A stretch of DNA of 64,000 nt, from NCBI RefSeq assembly GCF_001641755.2, contig NZ_LRFG02000002.1, forward strand, positions 1 through 64,000, read 5' to 3'. Source of the stretch: Microbulbifer flavimaris. GTDB taxonomy: Bacteria; Pseudomonadota; Gammaproteobacteria; Pseudomonadales; Cellvibrionaceae. The notes under the pieces are model-generated. The model did no database searches. It was not told the DNA's origin and saw nothing but the letters and a program-made list of their open reading frames with translations. How positions within the stretch are numbered: position 1 is the first letter of the stretch; each line of letters starts with the position of its first letter. The position numbers and the translations under genes were made by a program. This document shows positions 49,279 to 57,953 of the stretch, piece by piece.

Positions 49279-49522
49279 AAAGTGTCTCCCATTGGCAAAT
49301 CGGTCCTTGGACGCAAGCAGCGTCATAAAGTGCCACGATACTGCCGCTTTTTCTGCTTGGATCAGTCCCAGCCAAGCGGCCACGAACTCCGGGAACCGGG
49401 TGAGGCTGACAGCGGCGGCGGCAGACTATACCATGGCCGCGCCCGCGGGTGTTGAGGCGCCGATTACACTCGGGCACACCCGCACGTCTCATTTTTCACC
49501 TAATTCATTGTTTGAGGGTAGC

Positions 49523-50488
49523 ATGCCGGAAGTATGGCTGGCGGCACTGGCATTGCTTGTCGGATTGGCTGGACTCGTCTGGGCCGCGGACCGTTTTGTC
49601 GCCGGCAGCGCTGCACTGGCATTACACCTGGGCCTCTCCAAGCTGGTGATCGGCCTTACCATTGTGTCCCTCGGTACCTCCGCCCCGGAAATCATGGTTG
49701 CCGTCAGTGCAGCACAACGCGGCGCAGGAGAGCTGGCCATCGGCAATGCACTGGGCTCCAACCTCGCCAATATCGGCCTGGTTCTCGGGGCAACGGCGTT
49801 GATCGCTCCATTGCCGGTGCAGCGGCACCTGCTAGGCCAGGAGATCCCGGCACTCCTGGTCGTCACCGCTCTTGCGGGCTTTGTGCTCCACGATGCCCGC
49901 CTCACGGCAGGCGAGGGTCTGTTCCTGATTGCCGTGCTCATGCTGCTCTTATGGATGACTGTGCGCCTGAAAAAGCGCCATCACGGCGCCGAAGAGGAGG
50001 GCGTGGAGATTCGCGACTATACCGCAGCCCGGGGATTTCTCTGGTTTGGCATCGGGCTTGCCGCCCTGCTTGCCAGCGCCGAAGTCCTGGTCTGGGGCGC
50101 GAGCCACCTGGCCGCAGCGGCCGGCATCAGCCCGCTGATTATAGGTCTCACCGTGATCGCCGTGGGCACCAGCCTGCCTGAGCTGGCTGCCTCTGTGGCA
50201 AGCGCGCTTAAAGGCCATTTTGATCTCGCCATCGGGAACGTGGTGGGCTCCAATGTGTTCAATATCCTGGCAGTGATGTCGGTTCCCGGTATTATCGCCC
50301 CCCTGGAACTGCAGCCGGCGGTATTCTCACGGGATTACCTGGCAATGCTGGCGATGACCCTGCTACTGGTGAGCGCCATCGCCGCGAGCCTCTGGCGTCG
50401 CCCCTGCGGCGCCCGGATCGGGCGCAGACTCGGGGCCACACTGCTGGGGTGCTACGGCGCCTATTACTGGCTGCTGCTGCACAACTGA
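49523..50488 (+). CDS. CaCA-family sodium/calcium antiporter, YrbG-like
   Basis: The 321-residue product is a ten-helix cation/calcium exchanger. The two alpha repeats carry the signature motifs: VSLGTSAPEIMVAV with GNALGSNLANIG, and AVGTSLPELAASVASA with GNVVGSNVFNIL. A cytoplasmic loop with KKRHHGAEEEG separates the halves. I chose the ATG at 49523, which has GAGGG 5 bases upstream. In E. coli the homologue yrbG likewise precedes kdsD; its physiological substrate is not settled. Confidence 0.94.
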   Translation: MPEVWLAALALLVGLAGLVWAADRFVAGSAALALHLGLSKLVIGLTIVSLGTSAPEIMVAVSAAQRGAGELAIGNALGSNLANIGLVLGATALIAPLPVQRHLLGQEIPALLVVTALAGFVLHDARLTAGEGLFLIAVLMLLLWMTVRLKKRHHGAEEEGVEIRDYTAARGFLWFGIGLAALLASAEVLVWGASHLAAAAGISPLIIGLTVIAVGTSLPELAASVASALKGHFDLAIGNVVGSNVFNILAVMSVPGIIAPLELQPAVFSRDYLAMLAMTLLLVSAIAASLWRRPCGARIGRRLGATLLGCYGAYYWLLLHN

Positions 50489-50541
50489 GCAGCGACTGTC
50501 TAATTCCTACAATCTATGAAGGCTGTTTGCAGAGAAGCGCA

Positions 50542-51513
50542 ATGACTCAGGACCTGATCTTACAAGCGGGGCGACGCACCATTCTGATGGAAACCGAGGC
50601 CGTCGCCGCACTGGAACACCGTATCAATGGCGACTTCAAGGCCGCCTGCGAGCTGATCCTGCAGTGCCGCGGGCGCGCCATCGTGACCGGCATGGGCAAA
50701 TCCGGGCATGTTGGCGGCAAGATCGCAGCCACCCTGGCGAGCACGGGAACACCAAGCTTTTTCGTGCACCCGGGAGAAGCCAGCCACGGTGACCTGGGCA
50801 TGATCACCCGCGAGGACCTGGTAATTGCCATCTCCAACTCCGGCTCCTCCGCCGAGGTCCTCACCCTGCTGCCCCTGCTAAAGCGGCTCGGCATTCCCAT
50901 GATCAGCATGACCGGAAAGCCGGAGTCACCCCTGGCCCAGGCTGCGGATGTGAACCTCGATATCTCCGTGGAAACTGAGGCCTGCCCACTGAACCTGGCG
51001 CCGACCTCCTCCACCACCGTCACCCTGGTCATGGGCGATGCACTGGCGGTGGCGCTACTGGAGGCCCGCGGCTTCACCGCCGAGGATTTCGCCTTCTCCC
51101 ATCCCGGCGGCGCGCTGGGCCGGCGACTGCTACTGAAGGTCGAGGATGTCATGCACGCCGGCGAAGAACTGCCCCAGGTATCCCCTGAGACCCCGCTGTC
51201 CAAGGCCCTGCTCGAAATGACCAGCAAGGGCTTTGGCATGACCACCGTGGTGGACCACAAGGGTACGCTGCTGGGCGTGTTTACCGACGGCGACCTGCGC
51301 CGGGTCATCGACCACAAGGTAGAGCTGGATACCGCCACCATGGACGCGGTGATGAGCCGTCGCCCCAAAACCGTCTCCAAAGAGACACTGGCGGCAGAGG
51401 CCCTCCGTATCATGGAGGACAACCGCATTACAGCACTGGTGGTGGAAGATGAAGCGCACCACCCCGTGGGCGTACTGCATATGCACGATATACTGCGCGC
51501 CGGCGTCATCTGA
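50542..51513 (+). CDS. kdsD: D-arabinose-5-phosphate isomerase
   Basis: KdsD interconverts ribulose-5-phosphate and arabinose-5-phosphate, the precursor of Kdo for LPS. The 323-residue product has an SIS domain with VTGMGKSGHVGGKIAATLASTG, the PGEASHGDLG metal/histidine segment and ISNSGSSAEVL. Two CBS domains fill the C-terminal half (about 205-320). I chose the ATG at 50542, the conserved start region; upstream codons to 50449 overlap the antiporter. Confidence 0.97.
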   Translation: MTQDLILQAGRRTILMETEAVAALEHRINGDFKAACELILQCRGRAIVTGMGKSGHVGGKIAATLASTGTPSFFVHPGEASHGDLGMITREDLVIAISNSGSSAEVLTLLPLLKRLGIPMISMTGKPESPLAQAADVNLDISVETEACPLNLAPTSSTTVTLVMGDALAVALLEARGFTAEDFAFSHPGGALGRRLLLKVEDVMHAGEELPQVSPETPLSKALLEMTSKGFGMTTVVDHKGTLLGVFTDGDLRRVIDHKVELDTATMDAVMSRRPKTVSKETLAAEALRIMEDNRITALVVEDEAHHPVGVLHMHDILRAGVI

Positions 51514-51531
51514 CCAGAGGGAATTCAATCC

Positions 51532-52092
51532 GTGAGCAGCAAGCACAAAGAACACAAAGACGCAGAAAAAATCGACCAGAAGCTGGCACAGGTGCGCCAC
51601 CTGGTACTGGATGTGGATGGTGTCCTGACTGACGGCCGCCTCTTCTTCGATAACAGCGGCAACGAGCTGAAAACTTTCAGCACACTGGACGGCCACGGCA
51701 TCAAGATGCTGCAGAAGTCCGGCGTACAGGTGGCCATTATCACCGGCCGCCGCAGCAGCGTGGTCGAACGCCGGGCGCACGATCTCGGCGTGCACAAGCT
51801 GATCCAGGGACGCGAGGACAAGTTCACTGCCCTCAAAGAGCTGTTCGGCGAGGACGGCTACCGGCTCGAGGATATTGCCTATGTGGGTGACGATTACCCC
51901 GACCTCCTGGTGATGACGCGGGTCGGCTGTCCCATCTCGGTACCCAACGCAGCGGCGCCGGTGCGCGAGCGAGCCATCTGGGTAACCGAAGCCCGCGGCG
52001 GCGAAGGTGCCGTGCGCGAGGTCTGTGATCGCATCATGAAGGCACAGGGCACTTTTGACGCGGCGCTCGCGCCCTACCTGCGTCAAGACTGA
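51532..52092 (+). CDS. kdsC: Kdo-8-phosphate phosphatase
   Basis: KdsC is a C0-type HAD phosphatase that releases Kdo from Kdo-8-phosphate. The 186-residue protein has the nucleophile motif LDVDGVLTDG (D27, D29), the second HAD motif IITGRRS, a lysine in EDKFTAL, and YVGDDYPDL for magnesium. The GTG start is 18 bases after kdsD. Confidence 0.97.
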   Translation: MSSKHKEHKDAEKIDQKLAQVRHLVLDVDGVLTDGRLFFDNSGNELKTFSTLDGHGIKMLQKSGVQVAIITGRRSSVVERRAHDLGVHKLIQGREDKFTALKELFGEDGYRLEDIAYVGDDYPDLLVMTRVGCPISVPNAAAPVRERAIWVTEARGGEGAVREVCDRIMKAQGTFDAALAPYLRQD

Positions 52093-52114
52093 GCGGCACC
52101 TGAGGAGAAGCTCA

Positions 52115-52681
52115 ATGCGCACCTGGCTGCCACTCGCCATCATCGTCTCCCTCATCAGCCTGGGGCTCTGGTTTTACGAGAGTCCCCCCGAGCAGCTGCT
52201 GGGCAAGCGCCCGACCCCGAAGGAATATAACCGGGCGGCAGATCTGGTCATTCGCGAGGCCAAAACCCGCCACTTCAACACCGAGGGCACCCTCGCCTAT
52301 CGCGTCGACGCTGACAGCATCACTTATTTTCAGTTTGCCCGCCGCGACCGTGCCAACCTGGACAAACCCCGCATCGTTTTTTACCAGGGGGAGTCACCGC
52401 GCTGGCGCACAGAATCCCGCAAGGGCGTGGCCCATAACAACGGTCAAAGAGTGGTCCTGCGCGGCGACGTCAATATCTGGGAGCTTCCGGAAACCGACGG
52501 AATCCACCTGCAAACCCCGGCGATTACGATCAAGCCGCGACAGGAATACGCCGAGACCGACAAAATTGTTAAGATTACGGCCGGCGCCAACCGCACTGAG
52601 GGCCGCGGCCTGCGTGCCTTCCTGAAAAAAGACCGGGTTGAAATCCTCTCTGAGGTACAGAGCATCTATGAAACGCAATAA
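52115..52681 (+). CDS. lptC: LPS export protein LptC
   Basis: LptC is the bitopic subunit that takes LPS from LptB2FG to the LptA bridge. The 188-residue product has one N-terminal helix (about 3-20) and a beta-jellyroll domain with the typical TKPRIVFYQ-like (DKPRIVFYQGESPRWRTES) and VLRGDVNI strands. The ATG at 52115 has GAGGAGA 7 bases upstream. It overlaps lptA by 14 bases. Confidence 0.95.
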   Translation: MRTWLPLAIIVSLISLGLWFYESPPEQLLGKRPTPKEYNRAADLVIREAKTRHFNTEGTLAYRVDADSITYFQFARRDRANLDKPRIVFYQGESPRWRTESRKGVAHNNGQRVVLRGDVNIWELPETDGIHLQTPAITIKPRQEYAETDKIVKITAGANRTEGRGLRAFLKKDRVEILSEVQSIYETQ

Positions 52682-53207
52682 CCTGCTGCGGCCCCTCGCC
52701 GCCGTCGCCTTCCTGTTGTTGAGCGCCCAGGCCCTCGCACTCCCGGAAGACCGCAACCAGCCGATCAAGGTGGATGCAGACCACTTCGACGGCAACCGCT
52801 CCAAAAACCTGTTCGTCTACAGCGGCAATGTGCAGATCTCCCAGGGCACCCTGCAGATTCGCGCTGACCGGGTTGAAGTGCACGGCACCGCACAGGGAGA
52901 GATTCAGAAAGTGGTTGCCACCGGCAAACCTGCCCACTTCCAGCAGCAGGTGCAACAGAGCCAGGCCCCGGTCAAGGCCAAGGCCAGCCGTATCGAGTTC
53001 CGGGTCAATGCGGACGAACTCCAGCTGTCCGGGAACGCCCATGTGGATCGCGACGGCAATACCCTGTCCGCCGAAAAAATCGACTACGACCTGAACAGCG
53101 AACAGATCGAGGCCCAGGGACAGTCAGGCAATGGCCGCGTGGAAATGATCTGGCAGCCAGAGAAGAAACAGGCGGAACCAAAGCCAGAGGGCCAGCAGGC
53201 CCCCTGA
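52668..53207 (+). CDS. lptA: LPS transport bridge protein LptA
   Basis: LptA polymerises to form the periplasmic LPS bridge between LptC and LptD. The 179-residue product has a signal peptide ending SAQALA and the OstA-type jellyroll with PIKVDADHFDGNRSKNLFVYSGNVQISQG and GNAHVDRDGNTLSAEKIDYDL. A lysine-rich tail ends the protein. I chose the ATG at 52668, at the start of the signal peptide. Confidence 0.96.
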   Translation: MKRNNLLRPLAAVAFLLLSAQALALPEDRNQPIKVDADHFDGNRSKNLFVYSGNVQISQGTLQIRADRVEVHGTAQGEIQKVVATGKPAHFQQQVQQSQAPVKAKASRIEFRVNADELQLSGNAHVDRDGNTLSAEKIDYDLNSEQIEAQGQSGNGRVEMIWQPEKKQAEPKPEGQQAP

Positions 53208-53260
53208 TACAGCGGCAACGCATCCTGCCCCAACCGCCCACAACGACTGCGGAATAGACT

Positions 53261-53986
53261 ATGCCAAGGCTGAGAGCACTACACCTCGCCAAACAGTACA
53301 AGAAAAGAAAGGTGGTCCAGGACGTATCCGTCGAGGTCAGCAGTGGCCAGGTGGTCGGATTGCTCGGCCCCAACGGCGCCGGCAAGACTACCTGTTTCTA
53401 CATGATTGCAGGCCTGGTACAGGCGGACGCCGGCCAGGTGCTCATCGATGAAGAGGACATCACCCGCCTCTCCATGCACGGTCGGGCCCGCAAGGGCATT
53501 GGCTATCTACCCCAAGAAGCCTCCGTCTTCCGTCGCCTGTCGGTGCGGGACAACATCCTCGCCATCCTGCAGACCCGCAAGGACCTGTCCCGCTCGCAGC
53601 GGGAAGAAGCCGTGCAGGAACTGCTGCGGGAATTCAATATCACCCATATCGAGGGCAGCCTCGGCATGGCGCTGTCAGGCGGTGAGCGTCGCCGGGTGGA
53701 GATCGCCAGGGCACTGGCCACAGATCCTGACTTCGTCTTGCTGGACGAACCCTTCGCCGGGGTCGACCCCATCTCGGTCAACGACATCAAACAGATTATT
53801 CGCCACCTGCGCGACCGGGGCATCGGCGTCTTGATTACCGACCACAACGTGCGCGAGACCCTGGATATCTGCGAGAAGGCCTATATCGTCAGCGAGGGGC
53901 ATATCATCGCCGCGGGCACCCCCGCCGAAGTCCTGGCCAACCAGCAGGTGCGCGAAGTGTATTTGGGACACGAGTTCACCATCTGA
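53261..53986 (+). CDS. lptB: LPS export ABC transporter ATPase LptB
   Basis: LptB powers LPS extraction from the inner membrane with LptFG. The 241-residue ATPase has Walker [10 protein letters not shown] (36-44), the Q-loop [14 protein letters not shown], signature [15 protein letters not shown], Walker [14 protein letters not shown] and H-loop ITDHNVRET. The lptFG genes are not in this window. It follows lptA by 53 bases. Confidence 0.98.
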   Translation: MPRLRALHLAKQYKKRKVVQDVSVEVSSGQVVGLLGPNGAGKTTCFYMIAGLVQADAGQVLIDEEDITRLSMHGRARKGIGYLPQEASVFRRLSVRDNILAILQTRKDLSRSQREEAVQELLREFNITHIEGSLGMALSGGERRRVEIARALATDPDFVLLDEPFAGVDPISVNDIKQIIRHLRDRGIGVLITDHNVRETLDICEKAYIVSEGHIIAAGTPAEVLANQQVREVYLGHEFTI

Positions 53987-54170
53987 ACCACCTCCGCGCC
54001 CCGTATCACCCGCTTCTCCCCCGGGGCGTAACAGTAATCTCCTCCTGTCGACTTAGCCGGAAAAGTGTCCGCACAGTGGGCACACTTATTGCTTGTAATT
54101 CGATCAGACGGGGGGTAGTCTGCTGCGTCGTTCAAGACGATTCATCCGCCGAACGCGTGCACCCCACCGT

Positions 54171-55637
54171 ATGAAGCAGTCGCTGCAGTTAAAACTCGGC
54201 ACCCAGCTGACCATGACGCCCCAGCTCCAGCAGGCGATCAGGCTGCTGCAGTTGTCGACCCTAGACCTCCAGCAAGAGGTCCAGTCTGCGCTGGACAGCA
54301 ACCCCATGCTGGAAGTCGAAGCAGAGGATTACGGCGAACGGACCGGCGACTCGGCGGCAGACGACAGCCCCCCGGAAAACGGCACGGCTGAACGGGAACA
54401 GGGGGAAGCGACCGCGGCCGCCGAGCCGGAGGGGGAATGGAACTCGGACATCCCGAACGACCTGCCGGTAGATACCCAGTGGGACGATATCTACGGCTCC
54501 GGCAGCTACAGCAGTGGCCCCGATACCGAGGAGAGCGGGTTTGAGCAGCGCAGTGCTGCCGGTATCGGCCTCTCCGACAACCTCCTCTGGCAACTCAACC
54601 TCACCGGACTGTCCGTCGAAGACAAGCATATCGCCGAGACACTAATCGACGACCTCTCACCCGCCGGCTTCCTGCAGACACCCACCACAGAGCTGGCTGC
54701 GACGCTGCAGATTGAGGAAGACGAGCTGGTGGCAGTCCTGAAGACCATCCAGCAGTTCGAACCGGCAGGATGCGGTGCGCGGGACCTGCGCGAGTGCCTG
54801 ATCCTGCAATTACGACAGCTGCCCCTGGACACTCCCTGGCTGGCCGAAGCAAAACTGGTGATAGAAAAGCACCTCGACCTGCTCGGCAAGCGGGACTTTC
54901 GCCAGCTGAGCCGACGCACACGACTCAGCGAAGCGCAGCTGGGGGACGTGGTACGCCTTATCCAGACTTTGACGCCGCACCCGGGGGAAACCTTCGCCAC
55001 TGAAGAAACCCAGTATGTGGTGCCGGACATCATCGTGAGCCGGCGGGAACACCGCTGGCTGGTGGAACTGAATCCGGAAACCACTCCGCGCCTGCGCATC
55101 AACAACAGCTATGCGTCGCTGATCAAGCGCGCGGACAATTCCAGTGACAACACCTACCTGAAGGACAACCTCCAGGAAGCGCGCTGGTTCCTGAAGAGCC
55201 TGCAAAGCCGCAACGAGACCTTGCTCAAGGTCGCCACCAGTATCGTGGAAAAGCAGCAGGGCTTTTTCGAGCAGGGCCCCGAGGCCATGAAACCCATGGT
55301 GCTGGCGGACATCGCCGAGAGTATCGGCATGCACGAATCCACCATCTCACGCGTGACCACGCAGAAGTTCATGCTCACCCCCCGCGGCGTGTTTGAGCTG
55401 AAATATTTCTTTTCCAGCCACGTCAGCACCGATTCCGGCGAGGATGCCTCCTCCACCGCCATTCGGGCACTGATTCGCAAGCTGATCGATGCAGAGCCGC
55501 CGCGCAAACCACTGTCCGACAACAAGATCACCCAGGAACTAGACAATCAGGGCATCAAGGTAGCCCGGCGTACCGTCGCCAAATACCGCGAGTCCATGGG
55601 CATCCCCTCGTCCAGCGAGCGCAAGCGCCTGGTCTGA
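54171..55637 (+). CDS. rpoN: RNA polymerase sigma-54 factor
   Basis: RpoN directs RNA polymerase to -24/-12 promoters activated by enhancer-binding proteins. The 488-residue product has the glutamine- and leucine-rich region I (LQLKLGTQLTMTPQLQQAIRLLQLSTLDLQQEV), an acidic region II, the core-binding domain, the helix-turn-helix ESTISRVTTQKFMLTPRGVFELKYFF, and the RpoN box VARRTVAKYRE near the C-terminus. It starts 184 bases after lptB with no visible Shine-Dalgarno sequence; that gap shows no other gene. Confidence 0.98.
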   Translation: MKQSLQLKLGTQLTMTPQLQQAIRLLQLSTLDLQQEVQSALDSNPMLEVEAEDYGERTGDSAADDSPPENGTAEREQGEATAAAEPEGEWNSDIPNDLPVDTQWDDIYGSGSYSSGPDTEESGFEQRSAAGIGLSDNLLWQLNLTGLSVEDKHIAETLIDDLSPAGFLQTPTTELAATLQIEEDELVAVLKTIQQFEPAGCGARDLRECLILQLRQLPLDTPWLAEAKLVIEKHLDLLGKRDFRQLSRRTRLSEAQLGDVVRLIQTLTPHPGETFATEETQYVVPDIIVSRREHRWLVELNPETTPRLRINNSYASLIKRADNSSDNTYLKDNLQEARWFLKSLQSRNETLLKVATSIVEKQQGFFEQGPEAMKPMVLADIAESIGMHESTISRVTTQKFMLTPRGVFELKYFFSSHVSTDSGEDASSTAIRALIRKLIDAEPPRKPLSDNKITQELDNQGIKVARRTVAKYRESMGIPSSSERKRLV

Positions 55638-55841
55638 GTCGCTTCCCGGCCACGCTCCCCCCCTCTTTCCTGACCGCGTTTTCCCTCCCGGTCACCCCCT
55701 TCTGGCGCGCGATCAAACCAGCGTGACAACCGAACGCCGAAGTTTGAGTGTATCCTTCCAATCTGGCGAACTTCCTAGTAGGGTTGCCGCCCTGAAGAGG
55801 GGGTAGCGCCTGAAAGCGATGCACTCTTTGAGGAGATTTCC

Positions 55842-56132
55842 ATGCAGATCAATATCAGTGGCCGTCACCTGGATGTAAGCCCAGCCCTTCGCGATTACTG
55901 TCTCGAAAAACTGGATAAGCTTGCCCACCACAACGATCTGATTACGAACGCGCAGGTGACCCTGTCCATTGAGAGGGAGATCCAGCGCGCGGAAGCCCTG
56001 ATGCACGTCAATGGGGCTGAAGTCTTCGCCAACGCCGAGGCCGATGACATGTATGCGGCGATCGACGGTCTGACAGACAAACTCGACCGCCAGCTGTTGA
56101 AACATAAAGAGAAGTTGCGCAAGCACCGCTAG
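55842..56132 (+). CDS. hpf: Ribosome hibernation promoting factor, short form
   Basis: HPF binds the 30S decoding region and promotes 100S ribosome dimers in stationary phase. The 96-residue protein is the short gammaproteobacterial form with MQINISGRHLDVSPALRDYCLEKLDKL and the DMYAAIDGLTDKLDRQLLKHKEKLRKH helix. It has a good upstream GAGGAG and follows rpoN after a 204-base gap that probably carries its promoter. Confidence 0.97.
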   Translation: MQINISGRHLDVSPALRDYCLEKLDKLAHHNDLITNAQVTLSIEREIQRAEALMHVNGAEVFANAEADDMYAAIDGLTDKLDRQLLKHKEKLRKHR

Positions 56133-56135
56133 CTT

Positions 56136-56597
56136 ATGACATTGGAAGCATTACTCTCTCCCCGCTTGAGCCTCTGCAATCTGGCGGGGAGCAGCAAAAA
56201 GAAGTTGCTGCTCAATATTGCCCAGGCCATTGCAGAACAGTACCCACAACTTGACTCCGACACCGTCTTCAACCAGCTGATAGCCCGTGAGCGCCTGGGC
56301 TCGACGGGCATTGGTGAGGGTGTCGCAATTCCCCACTGCCGACTGCCAGGTTGCGAGCACCCCATCGGCGTACTCTGTACCACTGAGCCAGCCGTGGATT
56401 TCGACGCTGCCGATCGCCAGCCGGTAGATTTGCTGTTCGCGTTACTGGTACCAGAGGACAGCGAGCAGGAGCACCTGGACACTCTGGCCCAGATCGCCGG
56501 TCTTTTCAGCGACAGCCGCGTGCGCGACAAGTTGCGCGCAGCGGAAAGCGGCGACGAGCTCTACGCACTGGCCATCAACAGCGCTGCCGCTGCATAA
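56136..56597 (+). CDS. ptsN: PTS IIA-like nitrogen regulatory protein
   Basis: PtsN (EIIA-Ntr) is the terminal phospho-acceptor of the nitrogen PTS and controls potassium and nitrogen responses. The 153-residue product has the phosphorylated histidine H67 in GIGEGVAIPHCRL and the EIIA fold. It starts three bases after hpf. Its donor NPr (ptsO) is encoded at 57564; ptsP is not in this window. Confidence 0.97.
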   Translation: MTLEALLSPRLSLCNLAGSSKKKLLLNIAQAIAEQYPQLDSDTVFNQLIARERLGSTGIGEGVAIPHCRLPGCEHPIGVLCTTEPAVDFDAADRQPVDLLFALLVPEDSEQEHLDTLAQIAGLFSDSRVRDKLRAAESGDELYALAINSAAAA

Positions 56598-56682
56598 TCA
56601 CCGCAGACCTGAAACAGAGTTCAAAGGCGCGCCCGGTCGGGTCGCCTCTCAATTGCGCTTGTTGACTGAAGGACCTGCATCC

Positions 56683-57543
56683 ATGCGCCTGGTAATAATC
56701 AGTGGCCGCTCCGGCTCCGGCAAAAGCTCTGCGCTGCAACTGCTGGAAGATGTCGGCTTCAACTGTATCGATAACCTGCCCGCCAGCCTGCTGCCCGAGC
56801 TGGTCAGACGCGTCAGCGATCAGCCGCCTGTGGACAACACACGGCTGGCACTGGGTATTGATGCCCGCAACCTGTGGCAGGACGTGCAACAGGCGCCGCG
56901 GGTGATTGAGGAGCTGCGACAGAGCGGCATCCACTGCGACGTGATCTATCTCGACGCGCGCTCCCCGGTGCTGGTGCAGCGTTTCAGCGAAACGCGCCGC
57001 AAACACCCGCTCAGCGATAACCGCACCCATCTGCTGGAGGCGCTGAACCGGGAAAAAGAACTGCTGGCCCCCCTGGCCGCCATGGCGGACCTGGTAATCG
57101 ACACCAGCAGCCTCAGCCTGCACCAGTTGCGGGACCTGGTGAAGACCCGCGTTGTCGGCGAGGAGTCGCCCAGCATGGCGATTCTGTTCCAGTCCTTTGG
57201 TTTCAAGCACGGTGTGCCCGTGGACGCGGACCTGGTTTTCGACCTCCGCTGCCTGCCCAACCCCTACTGGGTCGCTGAACTCCGCCACCAGACCGGTCTG
57301 GATCCGCAAGTGGTGGAATACCTTCGCTCTCACCAGGAGACCGCTGATATGGAACGGGATATCAGTGGTTTCCTGGAACGCTGGCTGCCCTCGTACCAGA
57401 AAAGTAATCGCAGTTACACCTGTGTCGCGGTGGGCTGCACCGGCGGGCGCCATCGCTCCGTCTATATGGTGGAACAGTTGGCCGAGCACTTTGCCCAACG
57501 CTTCGACAACGTCCAGACCCGCCATCGCGAGCAGCAGAAATAG
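56683..57543 (+). CDS. rapZ: RNase adapter protein RapZ
   Basis: RapZ is a P-loop RNA-binding protein that, in enterics, guides RNase E to the sRNA GlmZ and so controls GlmS. The 286-residue product has Walker A SGRSGSGKSSA (7-17), a Walker B-like VIYLDARSPVLVQRFSETRRKHPL segment, and the C-terminal VGCTGGRHRSVYMVEQLA phosphate-binding loop. The ATG at 56683 has AAGGA 9 bases upstream; an ATG at 56653 adds ten unconserved residues. Confidence 0.97.
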   Translation: MRLVIISGRSGSGKSSALQLLEDVGFNCIDNLPASLLPELVRRVSDQPPVDNTRLALGIDARNLWQDVQQAPRVIEELRQSGIHCDVIYLDARSPVLVQRFSETRRKHPLSDNRTHLLEALNREKELLAPLAAMADLVIDTSSLSLHQLRDLVKTRVVGEESPSMAILFQSFGFKHGVPVDADLVFDLRCLPNPYWVAELRHQTGLDPQVVEYLRSHQETADMERDISGFLERWLPSYQKSNRSYTCVAVGCTGGRHRSVYMVEQLAEHFAQRFDNVQTRHREQQK

Positions 57544-57563
57544 ATCCGGCGGGGAGAAAGACC

Positions 57564-57833
57564 ATGCAGAAAAGCCGACTGGAAATCATCAACAAGCTTG
57601 GCTTGCACGCCCGCGCGGCGAGCAAGTTCGCGCAGACCTCCGCCCGCTATTCCGCCGATGTGCGCGTGCACTGCCAGGGCAAGTGTGTTGACGGCAAGAG
57701 CGTGATGGCACTGATGCTGCTGGCCGCAGGCAAGGGCTGCGAGCTCGAGCTCGAAGTGAGTGGCAGCGATGAGGAAGCCGCTCTCGAGGCCATTACCGCA
57801 CTGATCGCCGACCGCTTCGGCGAAGGAGAATAA
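57564..57833 (+). CDS. ptsO: Phosphocarrier protein NPr
   Basis: NPr is the HPr-like carrier of the nitrogen PTS and passes phosphate to PtsN. The 89-residue protein has the active histidine H15 in NKLGLHARAAS, and a regulatory-site-like serine in DGKSVMALMLLAAGKG. It ends the ptsN-rapZ-ptsO run. Confidence 0.97.
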   Translation: MQKSRLEIINKLGLHARAASKFAQTSARYSADVRVHCQGKCVDGKSVMALMLLAAGKGCELELEVSGSDEEAALEAITALIADRFGEGE

Positions 57834-57953
57834 ACAGAACCCGGCAACCCGCCCCGCCCCTGGCTGGCGGGTGACCGCTGATCCGCATAAAATCCCGCTC
57901 TCCGCAGCCCCCTGAAGCGCGCTGCCAAACAACCCCGCAGTCGAGGATAAGCC

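Noticed and set aside
49279-49522. Remnant of mlaD or mlaE
   Set aside because: Neither strand shows a recognisable MCE domain or permease segment in the gap.
49214-49522. Upstream 103-codon extension of the antiporter
   Set aside because: It overlaps the mlaC 5' end, lacks conservation and precedes a good ribosome-binding site at the ATG at 49523.
54000-54170. A small gene between lptB and rpoN
   Set aside because: Short frames exist on both strands but none has a start, ribosome-binding site and plausible composition.
55638-55841. A structured RNA between rpoN and hpf
   Set aside because: The region has several GC-rich inverted words but no consistent fold or known RNA motif; it more likely holds the hpf promoter.
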